A stretch of DNA of 64,000 nucleotides, from positions 186,001-250,000 of the forward strand of contig NZ_AP025471.1 in NCBI RefSeq assembly GCF_024347375.1, given 5' to 3'. The notes beneath the pieces were generated by a model that saw only the letters and a list, made by a program, of their open reading frames with translations, did not search any database and was not told where the DNA came from. Position 1 is the first letter of the stretch; every line of letters starts with the position of its first letter. Positions 43,482 to 53,129 of the stretch are shown one piece after another. Both the position numbers and the translations under genes were made by a program. The DNA is from Vibrio coralliirubri. Its GTDB lineage: Bacteria; Pseudomonadota; Gammaproteobacteria; Enterobacterales; Vibrionaceae.

Positions 43482-43862
43482 ATGAAACTGTTTTTAATTT
43501 TATTGATGTCAATTTCTGGTGGTGTAGCGGCAGCTGACCATATTCACTCTTTCCTATTCGGCTTCTATGTTGCGGCTCTAGCAGTTGGTAGTTGCTACTG
43601 GCTTGCATTCCGCAGTACGCGTTTCCCACAGTTGGCATTAGTGCTGTTGATGTGTGGCTTTTTTGCGAAAATTGCAGTGACTGTTATCGGTGTTTCTTGG
43701 GGTATCTCGAACGATATCATTCAATCGCCGTTCATTTTCTCATTGTCATACCTGTTCTTCTTAGTGGTTGTGTCTTACGTTTGGTTTGCATACCGCGATA
43801 AATTGACGCTAAAACAACGCGCTAAGAAGGTAGAAGAGTCTCGCAAACAAGCGGCAGCGTAA
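43482..43862 (+). CDS. Small inner-membrane protein, 126 aa
   Basis: Four hydrophobic segments are visible at about 1-17, 23-42, 48-70 and 80-101, followed by a basic cytosolic tail (RDKLTLKQRAKKVEESRKQAAA). The size, topology and tail resemble AtpI-like or YrdB-like small membrane proteins, but no family signature is certain. The start has GAGGCGAG upstream. A UUCG-capped hairpin follows directly, so the gene is monocistronic. Confidence 0.75.
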   Translation: MKLFLILLMSISGGVAAADHIHSFLFGFYVAALAVGSCYWLAFRSTRFPQLALVLLMCGFFAKIAVTVIGVSWGISNDIIQSPFIFSLSYLFFLVVVSYVWFAYRDKLTLKQRAKKVEESRKQAAA

Positions 43863-43880
43863 TTCGATTTGATTCTTAAA

Positions 43881-43905
43881 AAGCCTTCTTCGGAAGGCTT
43901 TGTTG
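43881..43905 (+). terminator. UUCG-tetraloop terminator after the small membrane protein gene
   Basis: The stem AAGCCTTC/GAAGGCTT is capped by TTCG (43889-43892) and followed by TGTTG. It is a very stable hairpin with a weak T-run. Confidence 0.65.
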
Positions 43906-43952
43906 ATCCTGCCTACCTGAACTCTATTCTTTGGTTATGACGGCAGACAAAA

Positions 43953-43992
43953 GAAACCCCAGTATGGTGACATACTGGGGTTTCTTGTTATT
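43953..43992. terminator. Perfect 14-bp hairpin, bidirectional terminator
   Basis: GAAACCCCAGTATG/CATACTGGGGTTTC (43953-43966 with 43971-43984) has a GTGA loop. Plus strand: TTGTTATTT. Minus strand: TTTTGTC. It lies between the convergent membrane-protein gene and yajD. Confidence 0.85.
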
Positions 43993-44042
43993 TATCTATT
44001 ATCTAGCAGTTACCATCTACCAAAGACTACTCTGAAGGCGTG

Positions 44043-44387
44043 TTACTTCTTCATCATCTTAGCGAGATCGGCGAACGGGTTGTGTGTCGCTGACTGATGA
44101 TCATCTAAACTCGCTTTTGCATCCACACCATAACGCTCATGGTCAGTGTATTTTGAATGCTCATGATCGTGACAGTACAGGCACAGTAGCTCCCAGTTGC
44201 TGCCATCTTCAGGGTTGTTTGTATGGTCGTGATCCACGTGGTGAACGGTAAGCTCTCGGAGGTTTGAGTAAACAAATTCACGCGCACATTTACCACAAAC
44301 CCAAGGGTACAGTTTTAGTGCTTTTTCGCGGTAGCCTTTCTCTTGGCGAGCATACGCTGCACTCGAACCTGTGAAATCAGAAGACAT
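44043..44387 (-). CDS. yajD: HNH nuclease family protein YajD
   Basis: 114 aa from ATG 44387, preceded by AAGGA with seven-base spacing; a TTG two codons upstream is less likely. Zinc-knuckle pairs CGKC and CLYC bracket the HNH core (TVHHVDHDHTNNPEDGSNWELLCLYCHDHEH). Known: YajD is a conserved small HNH protein of enterobacteria and vibrios without a settled role. Its position as a single gene between terminators shows no restriction-modification or prophage context. Confidence 0.9.
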   Translation of the reverse strand: MSSDFTGSSAAYARQEKGYREKALKLYPWVCGKCAREFVYSNLRELTVHHVDHDHTNNPEDGSNWELLCLYCHDHEHSKYTDHERYGVDAKASLDDHQSATHNPFADLAKMMKK

Positions 44388-44672
44388 TGCCAAATCCTTA
44401 TCAATTGTAATATCCAGATTTTATCACAGCTTTCTTGAAGCTGTCGGTATGTCGTTCGTAAATCATTGTTAAATGATGCGGGGGATTTTCTGATATTAGA
44501 CTGAAGTTTGAATACGGACTTATCTTTTACACACACCAACGCTTAAGCGGGTTATGTCTTTCTGGAATAAGCCATGCTTAACAGTTTGAAAATAAATCGT
44601 ATTCAGGGGTTTTAACCGCAGGCATGTGACCTAATATCAGTTTGTGAGACCCTATATTAATAAGGAAATATC

Positions 44673-45530
44673 ATGTCAGAACAATACACTCCGCCAAAAG
44701 TTTGGGTTAACGATACTGCTGGTGGTAACAAGTGGGCAAACATCAATAGTCCTGAATCTGGAGCTCGCTTTGATAAAGAGCTTCCTGTTGGTGACCATGC
44801 TTTTCAATTGTATTCTCTTGGCACACCTAACGGTCAAAAAGTCACTATCTTGCTGGAAGAGTTGTTAGCGGCGGGTGTTAAAGAAGCTGAATATGATGCG
44901 TACTTGATAAACATCGGTGAGGCTGACCAGTTCTCTTCTGGCTTTGTTGGCGTGAATCCAAATTCTAAAATACCAGCACTTGTCGACAAGTCTGGTGACG
45001 AAGACGTTAATGTTTTCGAATCGGCATCTATCTTGATGCATCTAGCAGAAAAATTTGGTCACTTCTTACCAAAAGAAGGGGCAGCAAGAACACAAACCAT
45101 TAACTGGTTGTTCTGGGCTCAAGGTTCTGCGCCATTCCTAGGTGGTGGTTTTGGTCACTTCTACGCTTACGCGGATGAAAAGCAAGAGTACCCAATTAAC
45201 CGCTTTGCGATGGAAGCTAAGCGTCAGCTAGATGTGTTAGACAAACAGTTAGCAAATAATGAATTTGTGGCGGGTGACGAGCTAAGCATCGCTGATATCG
45301 CGATTTGGCCTTGGTATGGCAACCTTGTGCTAGGCAAAATTTACGATGCAGCCGAATTCCTGCAAGTTGAGTCCTACACCAACGTTGTGCGCTGGGCGAA
45401 GCAGCTAGAAGCGCGCGAAGGCTTCCAACGCGGCCGAGTGGTTAATCGTTCATTTGGCGAAGAGTGGGAGCAAGTACCAGAGCGCCATTCTGCAGAAGAT
45501 ATTGACCGAGTTTTAAAGCTTAAGCCTTAG
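44673..45530 (+). CDS. yghU: YghU-type glutathione S-transferase (disulfide-bond oxidoreductase)
   Basis: 285 aa. A long N-terminal extension (YTPPKVWVNDTAGGNKWANINSP) is typical of the YghU/Nu-class enzymes. The thioredoxin-like domain has FQLYSLGTPNGQKVTILLEEL, NPNSKIPAL and the Glu-Ser pair in VFESASILMHLAEKF. The helical C-domain is at about 130-270. Known: YghU binds two glutathione molecules and reduces disulfides and organic peroxides. The ATG follows AAGGAA. A strong terminator lies downstream. Confidence 0.93.
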   Translation: MSEQYTPPKVWVNDTAGGNKWANINSPESGARFDKELPVGDHAFQLYSLGTPNGQKVTILLEELLAAGVKEAEYDAYLINIGEADQFSSGFVGVNPNSKIPALVDKSGDEDVNVFESASILMHLAEKFGHFLPKEGAARTQTINWLFWAQGSAPFLGGGFGHFYAYADEKQEYPINRFAMEAKRQLDVLDKQLANNEFVAGDELSIADIAIWPWYGNLVLGKIYDAAEFLQVESYTNVVRWAKQLEAREGFQRGRVVNRSFGEEWEQVPERHSAEDIDRVLKLKP

Positions 45531-45593
45531 TTTTATTGAACGTGTTTTTGGGCAGATATAACCTATCGCTCTTAACGTTAATGGCTAATTGAA

Positions 45594-45627
45594 ACGCCAT
45601 ATCTCAATCGAGATATGGTGTTTTTTC
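45594..45627 (+). terminator. Intrinsic terminator after yghU
   Basis: The stem CCATATCTC/GAGATATGG (45597-45605 with 45610-45618), with extra ACG-TGT pairs and an AATC loop, is followed by TTTTTT. Confidence 0.88.
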
Positions 45628-45805
45628 GTTTTAAGGTAGGGAGAGGTTTTGCAATTGGAATGAGAGTCTCAATTATCTTTTTATTTATCTTATTCAATCG
45701 CTTATGAGTAATGGTCTTTGTGGTTAAGACAAAAAACAATAGTCATCGAGATGGAGTAAATCTATAAGATAACGGTCCATTTAAAATTACGACTAACTTC
45801 GCTCA

Positions 45806-48800
45806 ATGAAAAAAAATTTAATTGCGTTGGCTATCATATCCGCGGCTCTTTCCGGGTGTAATCACGACTCACTAAGCTATAGTGATGGTCCTGATATGGT
45901 TCCTCCAACAGACATTATTCCACCAACGGATATTCCTCCGCCGACAGATATTGTTCCACCAACGGATATCCTTCCGCCGACTGACATTATTCCACCAACA
46001 GATATTATTCCCCCAACAACTTACATCGGTTCACTATTGTCGAGCGGGGCGTTTGTTTCTGGAGATGTTTACTGTGACGGTATTCATCTTGAAAACGGAA
46101 CGTTCAGTGTAAAACAAGGCGTGAGTTTTAGTTGTACCTTGGGTCACCTTACTTTAGGTGGTTTCACGGCTCCTCTCCCTGAAGTCACAGAAAGCACGAT
46201 TTCAAATGATGCGCTTCATGCGGCATTTGAGTTGACAGAATTACATGGAGACAACGTTACCAAGGTACTCGAATCAATTGATGTTTGTGAGACTGACAGT
46301 GCTATCTGTTTAAAAGAGCTGGATGCTTTTGATATTGAGGATGTGTTCTCGCAACTTGATGATCAAGATGCTGTCGATGCGTACTTTTCATCGAAAGAAG
46401 AAGAGTCTACCGATGAAGTAGGTAAGGCTCCTAGTTCACACGTAGACACAACTGTTGTTCCTGCGGTTGACCCTAATGCGGACAATAACCTTAACGCTGG
46501 TTTTGTTTCTGCAGACGCGGAGTCTACCTATGCTTATAAGCCAAGTGTTGAAGGCAAGGTGTTAACTCGCAGTAAGCTTACAGATGCTAGTGGTACGCCG
46601 ATTTCTGGGATCAGTTTCTTTTCGGCTAACGCGACGGGCGTGACGGATGAAGAGGGGTTCTTCGAGTACCTGTGGGGCGACAGAATCGTTTTTGGTATTG
46701 ATACGTTTGAGTTTGGCTCCATTACGGGTAATCAGATTGCTTATAAATTGTCTGATGTGACCAATAATGTGGTTGAGAAAGCAAATATCCAGTCATTACT
46801 AGAGCGCTACGCGGTTGATCATGTAAGTTATTATGAGATATCTGAAGAAGTCCAAGATACCTTTTCAAAGTACCCTAACGTTATAAATGAGTTGATCAAC
46901 CTAACTCTGCCAAATGGGGGGCTGATAGAGGGTACAGACTTCGAACTTCCTAATGAGTTTGTTGGTCAGTTTAGCCAAGGGTTAACGGCAGTCATTGATG
47001 GGCAGCTGCGCCAAACGCCTCAGTTTATGGATTATGTTCGTCAACCTGCTGTTTTATCTATGGATTCTGGTCAGTATGTTACAGAGTCTCTGCAGCAAAT
47101 TTTCCACAACGTCACCACATTCCATGTCTTTAATGACAATGGTAGTTTTTACGGTGCGACAGGGTATACCCGTGGTATGCGAGCTCTGAACATATCGAAC
47201 AGAGCATTTCCTGTGATGATGCCAAGAACTGATAAAAACCGTGAGCTTTATTTTGGTGAGCAACAGGCTTGGACTCGTGAAGGCAAACCTTACATTGCGG
47301 AACATCCCCAAATTGCAATGCAACCCATTCCTTTCGTTTCTGAAGATAACGCCACTTATGGTTTTCCATTCGTTACAGCAGGCGAGATCGGCAAGGGAAA
47401 GGTTGTGTTCATGGGGAATGGCTTATATCCAAGTATTCTGTCATGCCCGGAAAACTATTGGGCCAATCGCACATTACATATCGACAGTAACAAACAACTG
47501 TGCACAGTTTCGACGTTCGAAAACCTCCAGCATGATGACCACGGCAGCATGAGGTTGTTTTTCTCGAACTTGTTTGAATGGTTCAACAATGGTTCTCCTA
47601 TTGCGGGGATGAATGCAGTCACCAATATTGACCAAGCTTATTCGGCTTATCACCATTCCACCATGGGTAAGCAGTACACCTTCTTTGTTAGTCCGCAGTA
47701 TGGCTTTGCATCGGTAGAAAAGCGTGGATCAGGTGAGTTTGATGGATTAGAAGCGACCACTACGCCAATTTTGATTCTTCAGGCATACCCACCTAAGTTG
47801 ATTCAAGATGGCATGACCAACCAATTCGTTGCTGACTTAGAAAATCCGAACTTAAACCAAGACGATATTACTTCGCTTATTAACTATGTTAATGAAGGTG
47901 GCAATATCTTGTTTATGGATGCGATTCAAACGACTAACCCTGAACCTATTGGGCGTTTAGCGGATGCCGCTGGTGTTTCATTAGGTGGTGAGAACGTTAC
48001 GCCAACGAATCAAGCTTTCTGTGGGAGTTCTTATTACTGCCAAGCGCCATACCCAAATCTTCACGTGAAGAGTGAAAAGGAAATGGTGGTGCTAGAGCGC
48101 TTTGAGGATAACCAAGGGAAACCTCCATTCACGGTGAATCAGGATGGTACGGTTGATTGGATCAAAGATGAGTCGAAGATTAAGTTTGAAATTCCAACTT
48201 ACGAAGTGCAAAAGCTAGACGAAGAAGGCAAAGCTGTTTTTGACGAGTCTGATAAACCAGTCATGGTAACTAAACAAGCACGTATTTTTGTCGAATCTGC
48301 TGAGGAGAGAGCTGCGGCCATCAAAGAACTGCAATCTGCATTTGTTGGAACTGATCTTTGTACAAACGATTATGAATATGAATTTAACTGTATTGAGACT
48401 CGTTCTGGAGACGGTGTTACTGTTCGTGGTGCTTATCATCGCGCAGACTTTGATCGCTATGAAGTAAGTGAAGCTGTTGTTGGTAGCATGGTTAAAGCGG
48501 CGAACTTGGGCACTAACTTTACGGCGCTTTATGACCATGAAATTTACTATAGAACAAAAGGTACTCAAGGTAAGCGCCTGTCTAACAGCGAATTGAATCA
48601 AGCGTTTGATAACCTGTCTGTTTGGATGTGGAACGACAACGCATACCGTTTTGAAACAGACGTACAAGATGAGTTGGGATTCAAGAAAGCTGTTCAGTTC
48701 CTTAACTGTTATACCGAAGACTTACATCAAACAGACGCAATTGATGTACAGTGTCCTGTTGACCTAAAAGCGTCGTTAGTCGCTAATGGAATGATTCATG

Positions 48801-50293
48801 GTGAAGGTGAGTTATCGGGGCAGTTGAATCCGAGCTATCCATTAAATTACATGGAGAAACCTCTGACTCGTATCATGTTGGGGCGCTCATTCTGGGATCA
48901 TGAAATCGTTGTCGATACCACAATGTATCCGGGTCGAACTTCGGGGGCACCTTCGTCAAGTACGGTAATGGTTCAGACCAACGGTAAAGCGGTGACGTAT
49001 TCGGCAGGAAACAATCAATCGACAGGTCTGTGGGCACCTCAATTACAAGAAGTAACCATTCAAGATGGCGTGGCAGCTACGATTACTGTGATGATGGCGG
49101 ATGATCTTACAGGTAAGCCGAATCATGAAACCAGTTTGAAGCGCCCTCCGCGTATGCAAACTAACTATGCGTACGACGGTTCGAACTTAACCTTCAAGGT
49201 TCCATATGGCGGCCTTATCTACATTCAACCGAAAGAAAAAGAGGCTGGTGAAGTCTCATTCACTATTGATGGCGCCTTAAAAGCGGCTTGGTGGAAAGAG
49301 GGAGAGTGGATTAACCCAGTTCAATCGGCAGAGGCGCCTATTGCGGAAATCGATACCGGTTCATTTATTTATACGACCCCAATCAGGAATCTAGAATCCA
49401 CTGATTTGAACCAATTCGCAACAGATATGAATCGATTCGCTGAAGCTGCAAGTGACTTCTACGGGCGTGATGAGAAACAAAGCACGGGTTTACATCGTAG
49501 GTTCACTTATCCAGAACTGAAGGCGTTCCGCCATCGTTTTGTGAATGACGTGCAGATTTCGATTGGTGCGGCTCACTCTGGCTACCCAGTGATGAACTCA
49601 AGCTTTAACGCAAATCGGACATACATTCCAACCAACCCTGTGAACGATTGGCTCTTGTGGCATGAGGTGGGTCATAACTTAGCATCAGCTCCTTTCCTAG
49701 CGGCTGGTAGTACAGAAGTGACCAATAACCTTCTTGCGTTGTATATGCAGGAGTTAGAGGGTCGCAATGCAAACCCTGAAATGGATCGTATTAAATCGGA
49801 TATTAAGAAAGCACCTAAATGGCTAGAGCTTAATAATGAACATGCGTGGTCACATGGTGATGCAGGTTTACGATTAGTTATGTTTGGTCAGCTAAAAATC
49901 TGGGCAAAATCGAACTTTGCAATTGATGATTGGTATACACGCGGCGCAAGCCAATCTGATGTGTATGGTGAAGATGAAGGCTGGAATATGTTCAAACTTA
50001 TGCACCGTAAAGCTCGAGGTGATACAGAGGGTGATGCGGTTGAAAACTATTGTAGTGCCAAAGATACTGGGCTAACCGGTGGCGACTTAATGATGGTTTG
50101 TAGCTCCTACGTTTCAAACTATGACTTAAGTGATTTCTTTGTTGCTTGGAACGTGGGCGAAACTTCAATGACTAATGCTGATGGCACGAAGTCTTATAGT
50201 GGCGGAATTAGCTCTAAAGGTCTTAGTGCGGTTGAACAATTAAAACTAGAGAAACCAAAGAACAGTCCTTTGAATGTTGATTCAATTTACTAA
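45806..50293 (+). CDS. acfD: AcfD/SslE-family lipoprotein metalloprotease (M60-like)
   Basis: 1495 aa. The lipoprotein signal is MKKNLIALAIISAALSGC (lipobox Cys18). Residues about 32-71 hold seven PPTDI-type pentad/hexad repeats, a Pro-rich spacer from the membrane. The C-terminal third has the M60 zinc motif HEVGH near residue 1286 (WLLWHEVGHNLASAPF), with a downstream Glu in the following helix. Known: V. cholerae AcfD and E. coli SslE (YghJ) are exported by type II secretion and degrade mucin-type glycoproteins. It is monocistronic with a 275-bp upstream region. A role in host mucus or surface colonisation is inferred from the family. Confidence 0.9.
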   Translation: MKKNLIALAIISAALSGCNHDSLSYSDGPDMVPPTDIIPPTDIPPPTDIVPPTDILPPTDIIPPTDIIPPTTYIGSLLSSGAFVSGDVYCDGIHLENGTFSVKQGVSFSCTLGHLTLGGFTAPLPEVTESTISNDALHAAFELTELHGDNVTKVLESIDVCETDSAICLKELDAFDIEDVFSQLDDQDAVDAYFSSKEEESTDEVGKAPSSHVDTTVVPAVDPNADNNLNAGFVSADAESTYAYKPSVEGKVLTRSKLTDASGTPISGISFFSANATGVTDEEGFFEYLWGDRIVFGIDTFEFGSITGNQIAYKLSDVTNNVVEKANIQSLLERYAVDHVSYYEISEEVQDTFSKYPNVINELINLTLPNGGLIEGTDFELPNEFVGQFSQGLTAVIDGQLRQTPQFMDYVRQPAVLSMDSGQYVTESLQQIFHNVTTFHVFNDNGSFYGATGYTRGMRALNISNRAFPVMMPRTDKNRELYFGEQQAWTREGKPYIAEHPQIAMQPIPFVSEDNATYGFPFVTAGEIGKGKVVFMGNGLYPSILSCPENYWANRTLHIDSNKQLCTVSTFENLQHDDHGSMRLFFSNLFEWFNNGSPIAGMNAVTNIDQAYSAYHHSTMGKQYTFFVSPQYGFASVEKRGSGEFDGLEATTTPILILQAYPPKLIQDGMTNQFVADLENPNLNQDDITSLINYVNEGGNILFMDAIQTTNPEPIGRLADAAGVSLGGENVTPTNQAFCGSSYYCQAPYPNLHVKSEKEMVVLERFEDNQGKPPFTVNQDGTVDWIKDESKIKFEIPTYEVQKLDEEGKAVFDESDKPVMVTKQARIFVESAEERAAAIKELQSAFVGTDLCTNDYEYEFNCIETRSGDGVTVRGAYHRADFDRYEVSEAVVGSMVKAANLGTNFTALYDHEIYYRTKGTQGKRLSNSELNQAFDNLSVWMWNDNAYRFETDVQDELGFKKAVQFLNCYTEDLHQTDAIDVQCPVDLKASLVANGMIHGEGELSGQLNPSYPLNYMEKPLTRIMLGRSFWDHEIVVDTTMYPGRTSGAPSSSTVMVQTNGKAVTYSAGNNQSTGLWAPQLQEVTIQDGVAATITVMMADDLTGKPNHETSLKRPPRMQTNYAYDGSNLTFKVPYGGLIYIQPKEKEAGEVSFTIDGALKAAWWKEGEWINPVQSAEAPIAEIDTGSFIYTTPIRNLESTDLNQFATDMNRFAEAASDFYGRDEKQSTGLHRRFTYPELKAFRHRFVNDVQISIGAAHSGYPVMNSSFNANRTYIPTNPVNDWLLWHEVGHNLASAPFLAAGSTEVTNNLLALYMQELEGRNANPEMDRIKSDIKKAPKWLELNNEHAWSHGDAGLRLVMFGQLKIWAKSNFAIDDWYTRGASQSDVYGEDEGWNMFKLMHRKARGDTEGDAVENYCSAKDTGLTGGDLMMVCSSYVSNYDLSDFFVAWNVGETSMTNADGTKSYSGGISSKGLSAVEQLKLEKPKNSPLNVDSIY

Positions 50294-50330
50294 CGCTAAT
50301 TATTGCTAAAGCATTTTATAGCTTAAGAAC

Positions 50331-50366
50331 AAACGCCACACTAAAACTACGTGTGGCGTTTTTGTT
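50331..50366 (+). terminator. Intrinsic terminator after acfD
   Basis: The stem AAACGCCACAC/GTGTGGCGTTT (50331-50341 with 50351-50361) has a 9-nt loop. The T-run continues TTGTTG. Confidence 0.88.
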
Positions 50367-50497
50367 GCAATGCTCTAGAAATTTCAGCTAGATCAGTCTT
50401 CTACATGATGTTTAATACTTTGGCTGCCATTGGTTGGCTGTCCTTGCTAGAGAAAGCAGGTTAAACTGTTCGCATCATAATTCTAAAGGATGGTGCC

Positions 50498-50821
50498 ATG
50501 TACCACGGTCATATCTATTTCCCTCTGCGTTTTGCTGAGCAGGCAGAAACACTGCGTCAGAAAATTTTATCGGAACGTAAAGATGTATTAGAGGTTTTCC
50601 CATTAATACAGCGTTTGGTTGGCCCACATAAAATGCCGATGTTTGAGATTCACTTTGCAAACAAAGAGTCGGGTATTGTTGAATGGCTAGAGCAAGAGCG
50701 CGGTGATATGTCGGTGCTTATTCACCCTGTGACTGGCGGTGAAGAAACTTTGGATCACACAGTAAGAGCGACATGGCTTGGTCGTGAACTGGGTGTCTTT
50801 GAAGAGACGCTAAGTAGCTAA
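50498..50821 (+). CDS. DOPA 4,5-dioxygenase family protein
   Basis: 107 aa. The opening MYHGHIYFPLRFAEQAETLRQKI, the central PHKMPMFEIHF and the SVLIHPVTGGEETLDHTVRATWLG segment are diagnostic of the small DOPA dioxygenase family. Conserved His residues (HGH, IHF, IHP, DH) are likely metal or substrate contacts. Bacterial members are usually of unknown physiological substrate. The start is preceded by GGATGG. It is monocistronic. Confidence 0.85.
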   Translation: MYHGHIYFPLRFAEQAETLRQKILSERKDVLEVFPLIQRLVGPHKMPMFEIHFANKESGIVEWLEQERGDMSVLIHPVTGGEETLDHTVRATWLGRELGVFEETLSS

Positions 50822-50929
50822 TTTAATTCGCGCCCGCCAGTTTGTAGCTAATCAACGTTCTTAACAAACATAGCTGCTGTCGGGTGTATCAAAGCTCATT
50901 AATTTTCGAACGATTCCCTTTTTAAATAC

Positions 50930-51082
50930 CTAGCTTCTCCAGCTGTTTCCAAGCAACAAAGATACCGCTACCGACACACCCAATGCGATTAAGATATTAG
51001 GTAAGTACAGTCCCCAAATCGCGACACAAACCGCCACGGTTACCACAGCCCACAATAGTGTTTCTAAAATCCAAGTGCCCAT
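50930..51082 (-). CDS. Small hydrophobic membrane protein, 50 aa
   Basis: A 50-codon frame begins at ATG 51082 with AGGAG seven bases upstream, a strong signal. Two hydrophobic segments are visible: ILETLLWAVVTVAVCVAIWGLY, and after a Pro-Asn turn, ILIALGVSVAVSLLLG. The end is SWRS. It is a likely inner-membrane hairpin of unknown function. The two-component operon upstream on the same strand ends 88 bp before it, so co-transcription is possible. Confidence 0.55.
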   Translation of the reverse strand: MGTWILETLLWAVVTVAVCVAIWGLYLPNILIALGVSVAVSLLLGNSWRS

Positions 51083-51169
51083 AACATAACTCCTAACTTG
51101 ATTGTGCGACTAGCATAACCAAGCCAAGGTAAACTTTTGGTCACCATCAATTAACCTTTCAGAAAATTG

Positions 51170-52462
51170 CTACAGCATGACTTTAACGATGAACTCATTG
51201 TTGTGAGTTTCATGAGTAAACTGCCAACCTTGGTTCTGACAAACGCGATCGATTAGCTCTAGGCCGATTCCATATGAGGTTTGTTGATCAGAGTCGTTTG
51301 CTAGGTTTTCATCTTCCAAACGATTGGTTACCTCAAACTGATGTTCTGTCAGTGTAATTCTGATATCTCCGCTACCACCGTGTTGGAATGCATTTCGGAC
51401 CAAGTTGGTGAGCACAACCTCGGTTAACTCGCGGGGAAGGGAGTGTTCACCTTGGTCGACCTTGGTGTAGATCTCTACTTCTTTGTTTTTGAGAAGGTAA
51501 CGTTGGCTTTCGATGATGTTATCGAGCAAAGGTTCTAGCTTGATTTGCTCGTAGTTGGTTTCTATCTCGCTATTGCGGCTCATCCACAGCAGAGTCGTTA
51601 CCAAGGCTTTCATGCTGGTGGCTGAACGTTGGATTCGTGCTACCGCTCGTTGGCCGCTGTTGGGAATGCTTTCAGACAATCGAACCAGCATATCGCCACT
51701 GGCTGAAATGGTGGCAATTGGTGTTCTTAATTCGTGGCTGGCTGCTCTTAAGAAAAAGCTTTCACGCTCGTTGGCTTGACGCTCACCTTGTACGCTCTTA
51801 ATAAGCTGCGAAGCCAATTTATCGATCTCTTTATACCGAAACTGAGTGAGCCCTCCTGTGTTGTCCACATCTAGAGACTCAGACCATTTTGATAGGATAA
51901 TAATCGGTTTGGTGACTCGATGTATCAGAAGACGAATGATCAAAAACACCAAGAGTAAAAGGGCACCGATAGCGATGAAGGCATTGTTAATTTGAGCTAC
52001 AGAATCAGGTGGGTTCAGCTCGAATAGATTCAAGTAGATGGCTTCATCATATTCCGAAATGATGTATAGCGCTTCTTCGCTACCTGATATCGGATGTTTG
52101 GCTGCGTAGAGGTACTGGCCTGACTCGCTGTTCGATGAAAGCTCGTAGTGTTCATAAATTGCATCGTTATCAAATGCTTTCCAATCAAAAGCTTGTTGGA
52201 ATTTAGCGGGCAGTTCCGAATAACTTAGAAAGGCTTGGAACGTTGGGTTTTGGTAGTCTGGCAGTTGCCCTGTTTCGATGTATTGTTGCTCTGCGACTTC
52301 CAACTCATATAAGAATCCATATTTTGCCGATTCATTAAGGCCAATATGATAGCTCTGAGACACCATCAAGCTGTAGATGGCTGTGAGTAATACGACGATG
52401 CCAAATAAGTAGAGGTAGATGTCACGCTTGATACTGACTCGATTCATGTTCGGGTGCTTCAT
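51170..52462 (-). CDS. Sensor histidine kinase
   Basis: 430 aa. A membrane helix lies at about 15-37, a periplasmic sensor of about 115 residues follows, and a second helix is at about 160-182. After a HAMP-like linker, HisKA carries AASHELRTPIATI (His near 243). HATPase motifs follow: NLVRNAFQHGG (N-box) and SYGIGLELIDRVCQNQG (G2-like), and the D-box is reduced (VTNRLEDENL). ATG 52462 overlaps the regulator stop (ATGA), so the pair is coupled. It likely phosphorylates the adjacent response regulator. The signal is unknown; the operon context suggests a membrane or lipid cue. Confidence 0.87.
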   Translation of the reverse strand: MKHPNMNRVSIKRDIYLYLFGIVVLLTAIYSLMVSQSYHIGLNESAKYGFLYELEVAEQQYIETGQLPDYQNPTFQAFLSYSELPAKFQQAFDWKAFDNDAIYEHYELSSNSESGQYLYAAKHPISGSEEALYIISEYDEAIYLNLFELNPPDSVAQINNAFIAIGALLLLVFLIIRLLIHRVTKPIIILSKWSESLDVDNTGGLTQFRYKEIDKLASQLIKSVQGERQANERESFFLRAASHELRTPIATISASGDMLVRLSESIPNSGQRAVARIQRSATSMKALVTTLLWMSRNSEIETNYEQIKLEPLLDNIIESQRYLLKNKEVEIYTKVDQGEHSLPRELTEVVLTNLVRNAFQHGGSGDIRITLTEHQFEVTNRLEDENLANDSDQQTSYGIGLELIDRVCQNQGWQFTHETHNNEFIVKVML

Positions 52463-53121
52463 GATGATTCCTCATGTAAGACAACACCAATGCCATGAAC
52501 CGTGTGAATTAGCTTTGAGTTAAAGGGTGCATCAACCACTTGGCGAAGCTTAAACAGATGCGCTTTCATGCTATCAGAGCTTGGCATTTCGTCTTCCCAT
52601 GCTTCTTCAAGCTTGGCTTTGCTCACCACGTTAGGGCTGTTTCGCACTAACATCACGAGCATTCGCCAACATACCGGGGAGAGCTTCAATAGCTTGCCGT
52701 CTCTAATGGCTTGGTGCTTGTCTAAGTCCAGCTTGAGGTCTGCCACAGACAACGAAGTTACAGAGCCTTGAGCGCGACGTACTAATGCCATCAACCGTAC
52801 TTTTAGCTCTTCCATTGCAAAAGGCTTCACTAGATAGTCATCCGAACCTACCTCGAACCCGGCGATTTTGTCTTGTAGCGTGTCTCTCGCAGTCAGCATG
52901 AGAATCGGGGTGGTCACGCCTTGCTTCCTAAGAGATTGGCAGACATCGAGCCCGTCCATTTTGGGCATGTTGATGTCCGTTAAGATGATGTCATAACGCC
53001 CCTCTAGCGCAAGATTGAGACCCGCACTGCCATTGTAAGCAAAATCGAATTCGAAACCGTCGAGTTCCATATAGTCTGCAATAGCTTCTGCTAAGTCGCT
53101 GTCGAGGGCGTTAATGCTCAT
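52459..53121 (-). CDS. OmpR-family response regulator with abbreviated N-terminus
   Basis: 220 aa from ATG 53121, which has AAGGA six bases upstream, just after the previous stop. Receiver domain: phosphoacceptor D49 in IILTDINMPKMDG, Thr/Ala in MLTARD, Lys99 in DDYLVKPF. A C-terminal winged helix follows (LSPVCWRMLVMLVRN... SSDSMKAHLFKLRQVVD... HTVHGIGVVL). The first strand is short: it begins MSINALDSDLAEAI where related regulators read ILLVEDDxDL, so one acidic-pocket residue appears missing. A 36-codon upstream extension overlaps the previous gene and does not restore the strand. Confidence 0.82.
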   Translation of the reverse strand: MSINALDSDLAEAIADYMELDGFEFDFAYNGSAGLNLALEGRYDIILTDINMPKMDGLDVCQSLRKQGVTTPILMLTARDTLQDKIAGFEVGSDDYLVKPFAMEELKVRLMALVRRAQGSVTSLSVADLKLDLDKHQAIRDGKLLKLSPVCWRMLVMLVRNSPNVVSKAKLEEAWEDEMPSSDSMKAHLFKLRQVVDAPFNSKLIHTVHGIGVVLHEESS

Positions 53122-53129
53122 AAGTGTCC

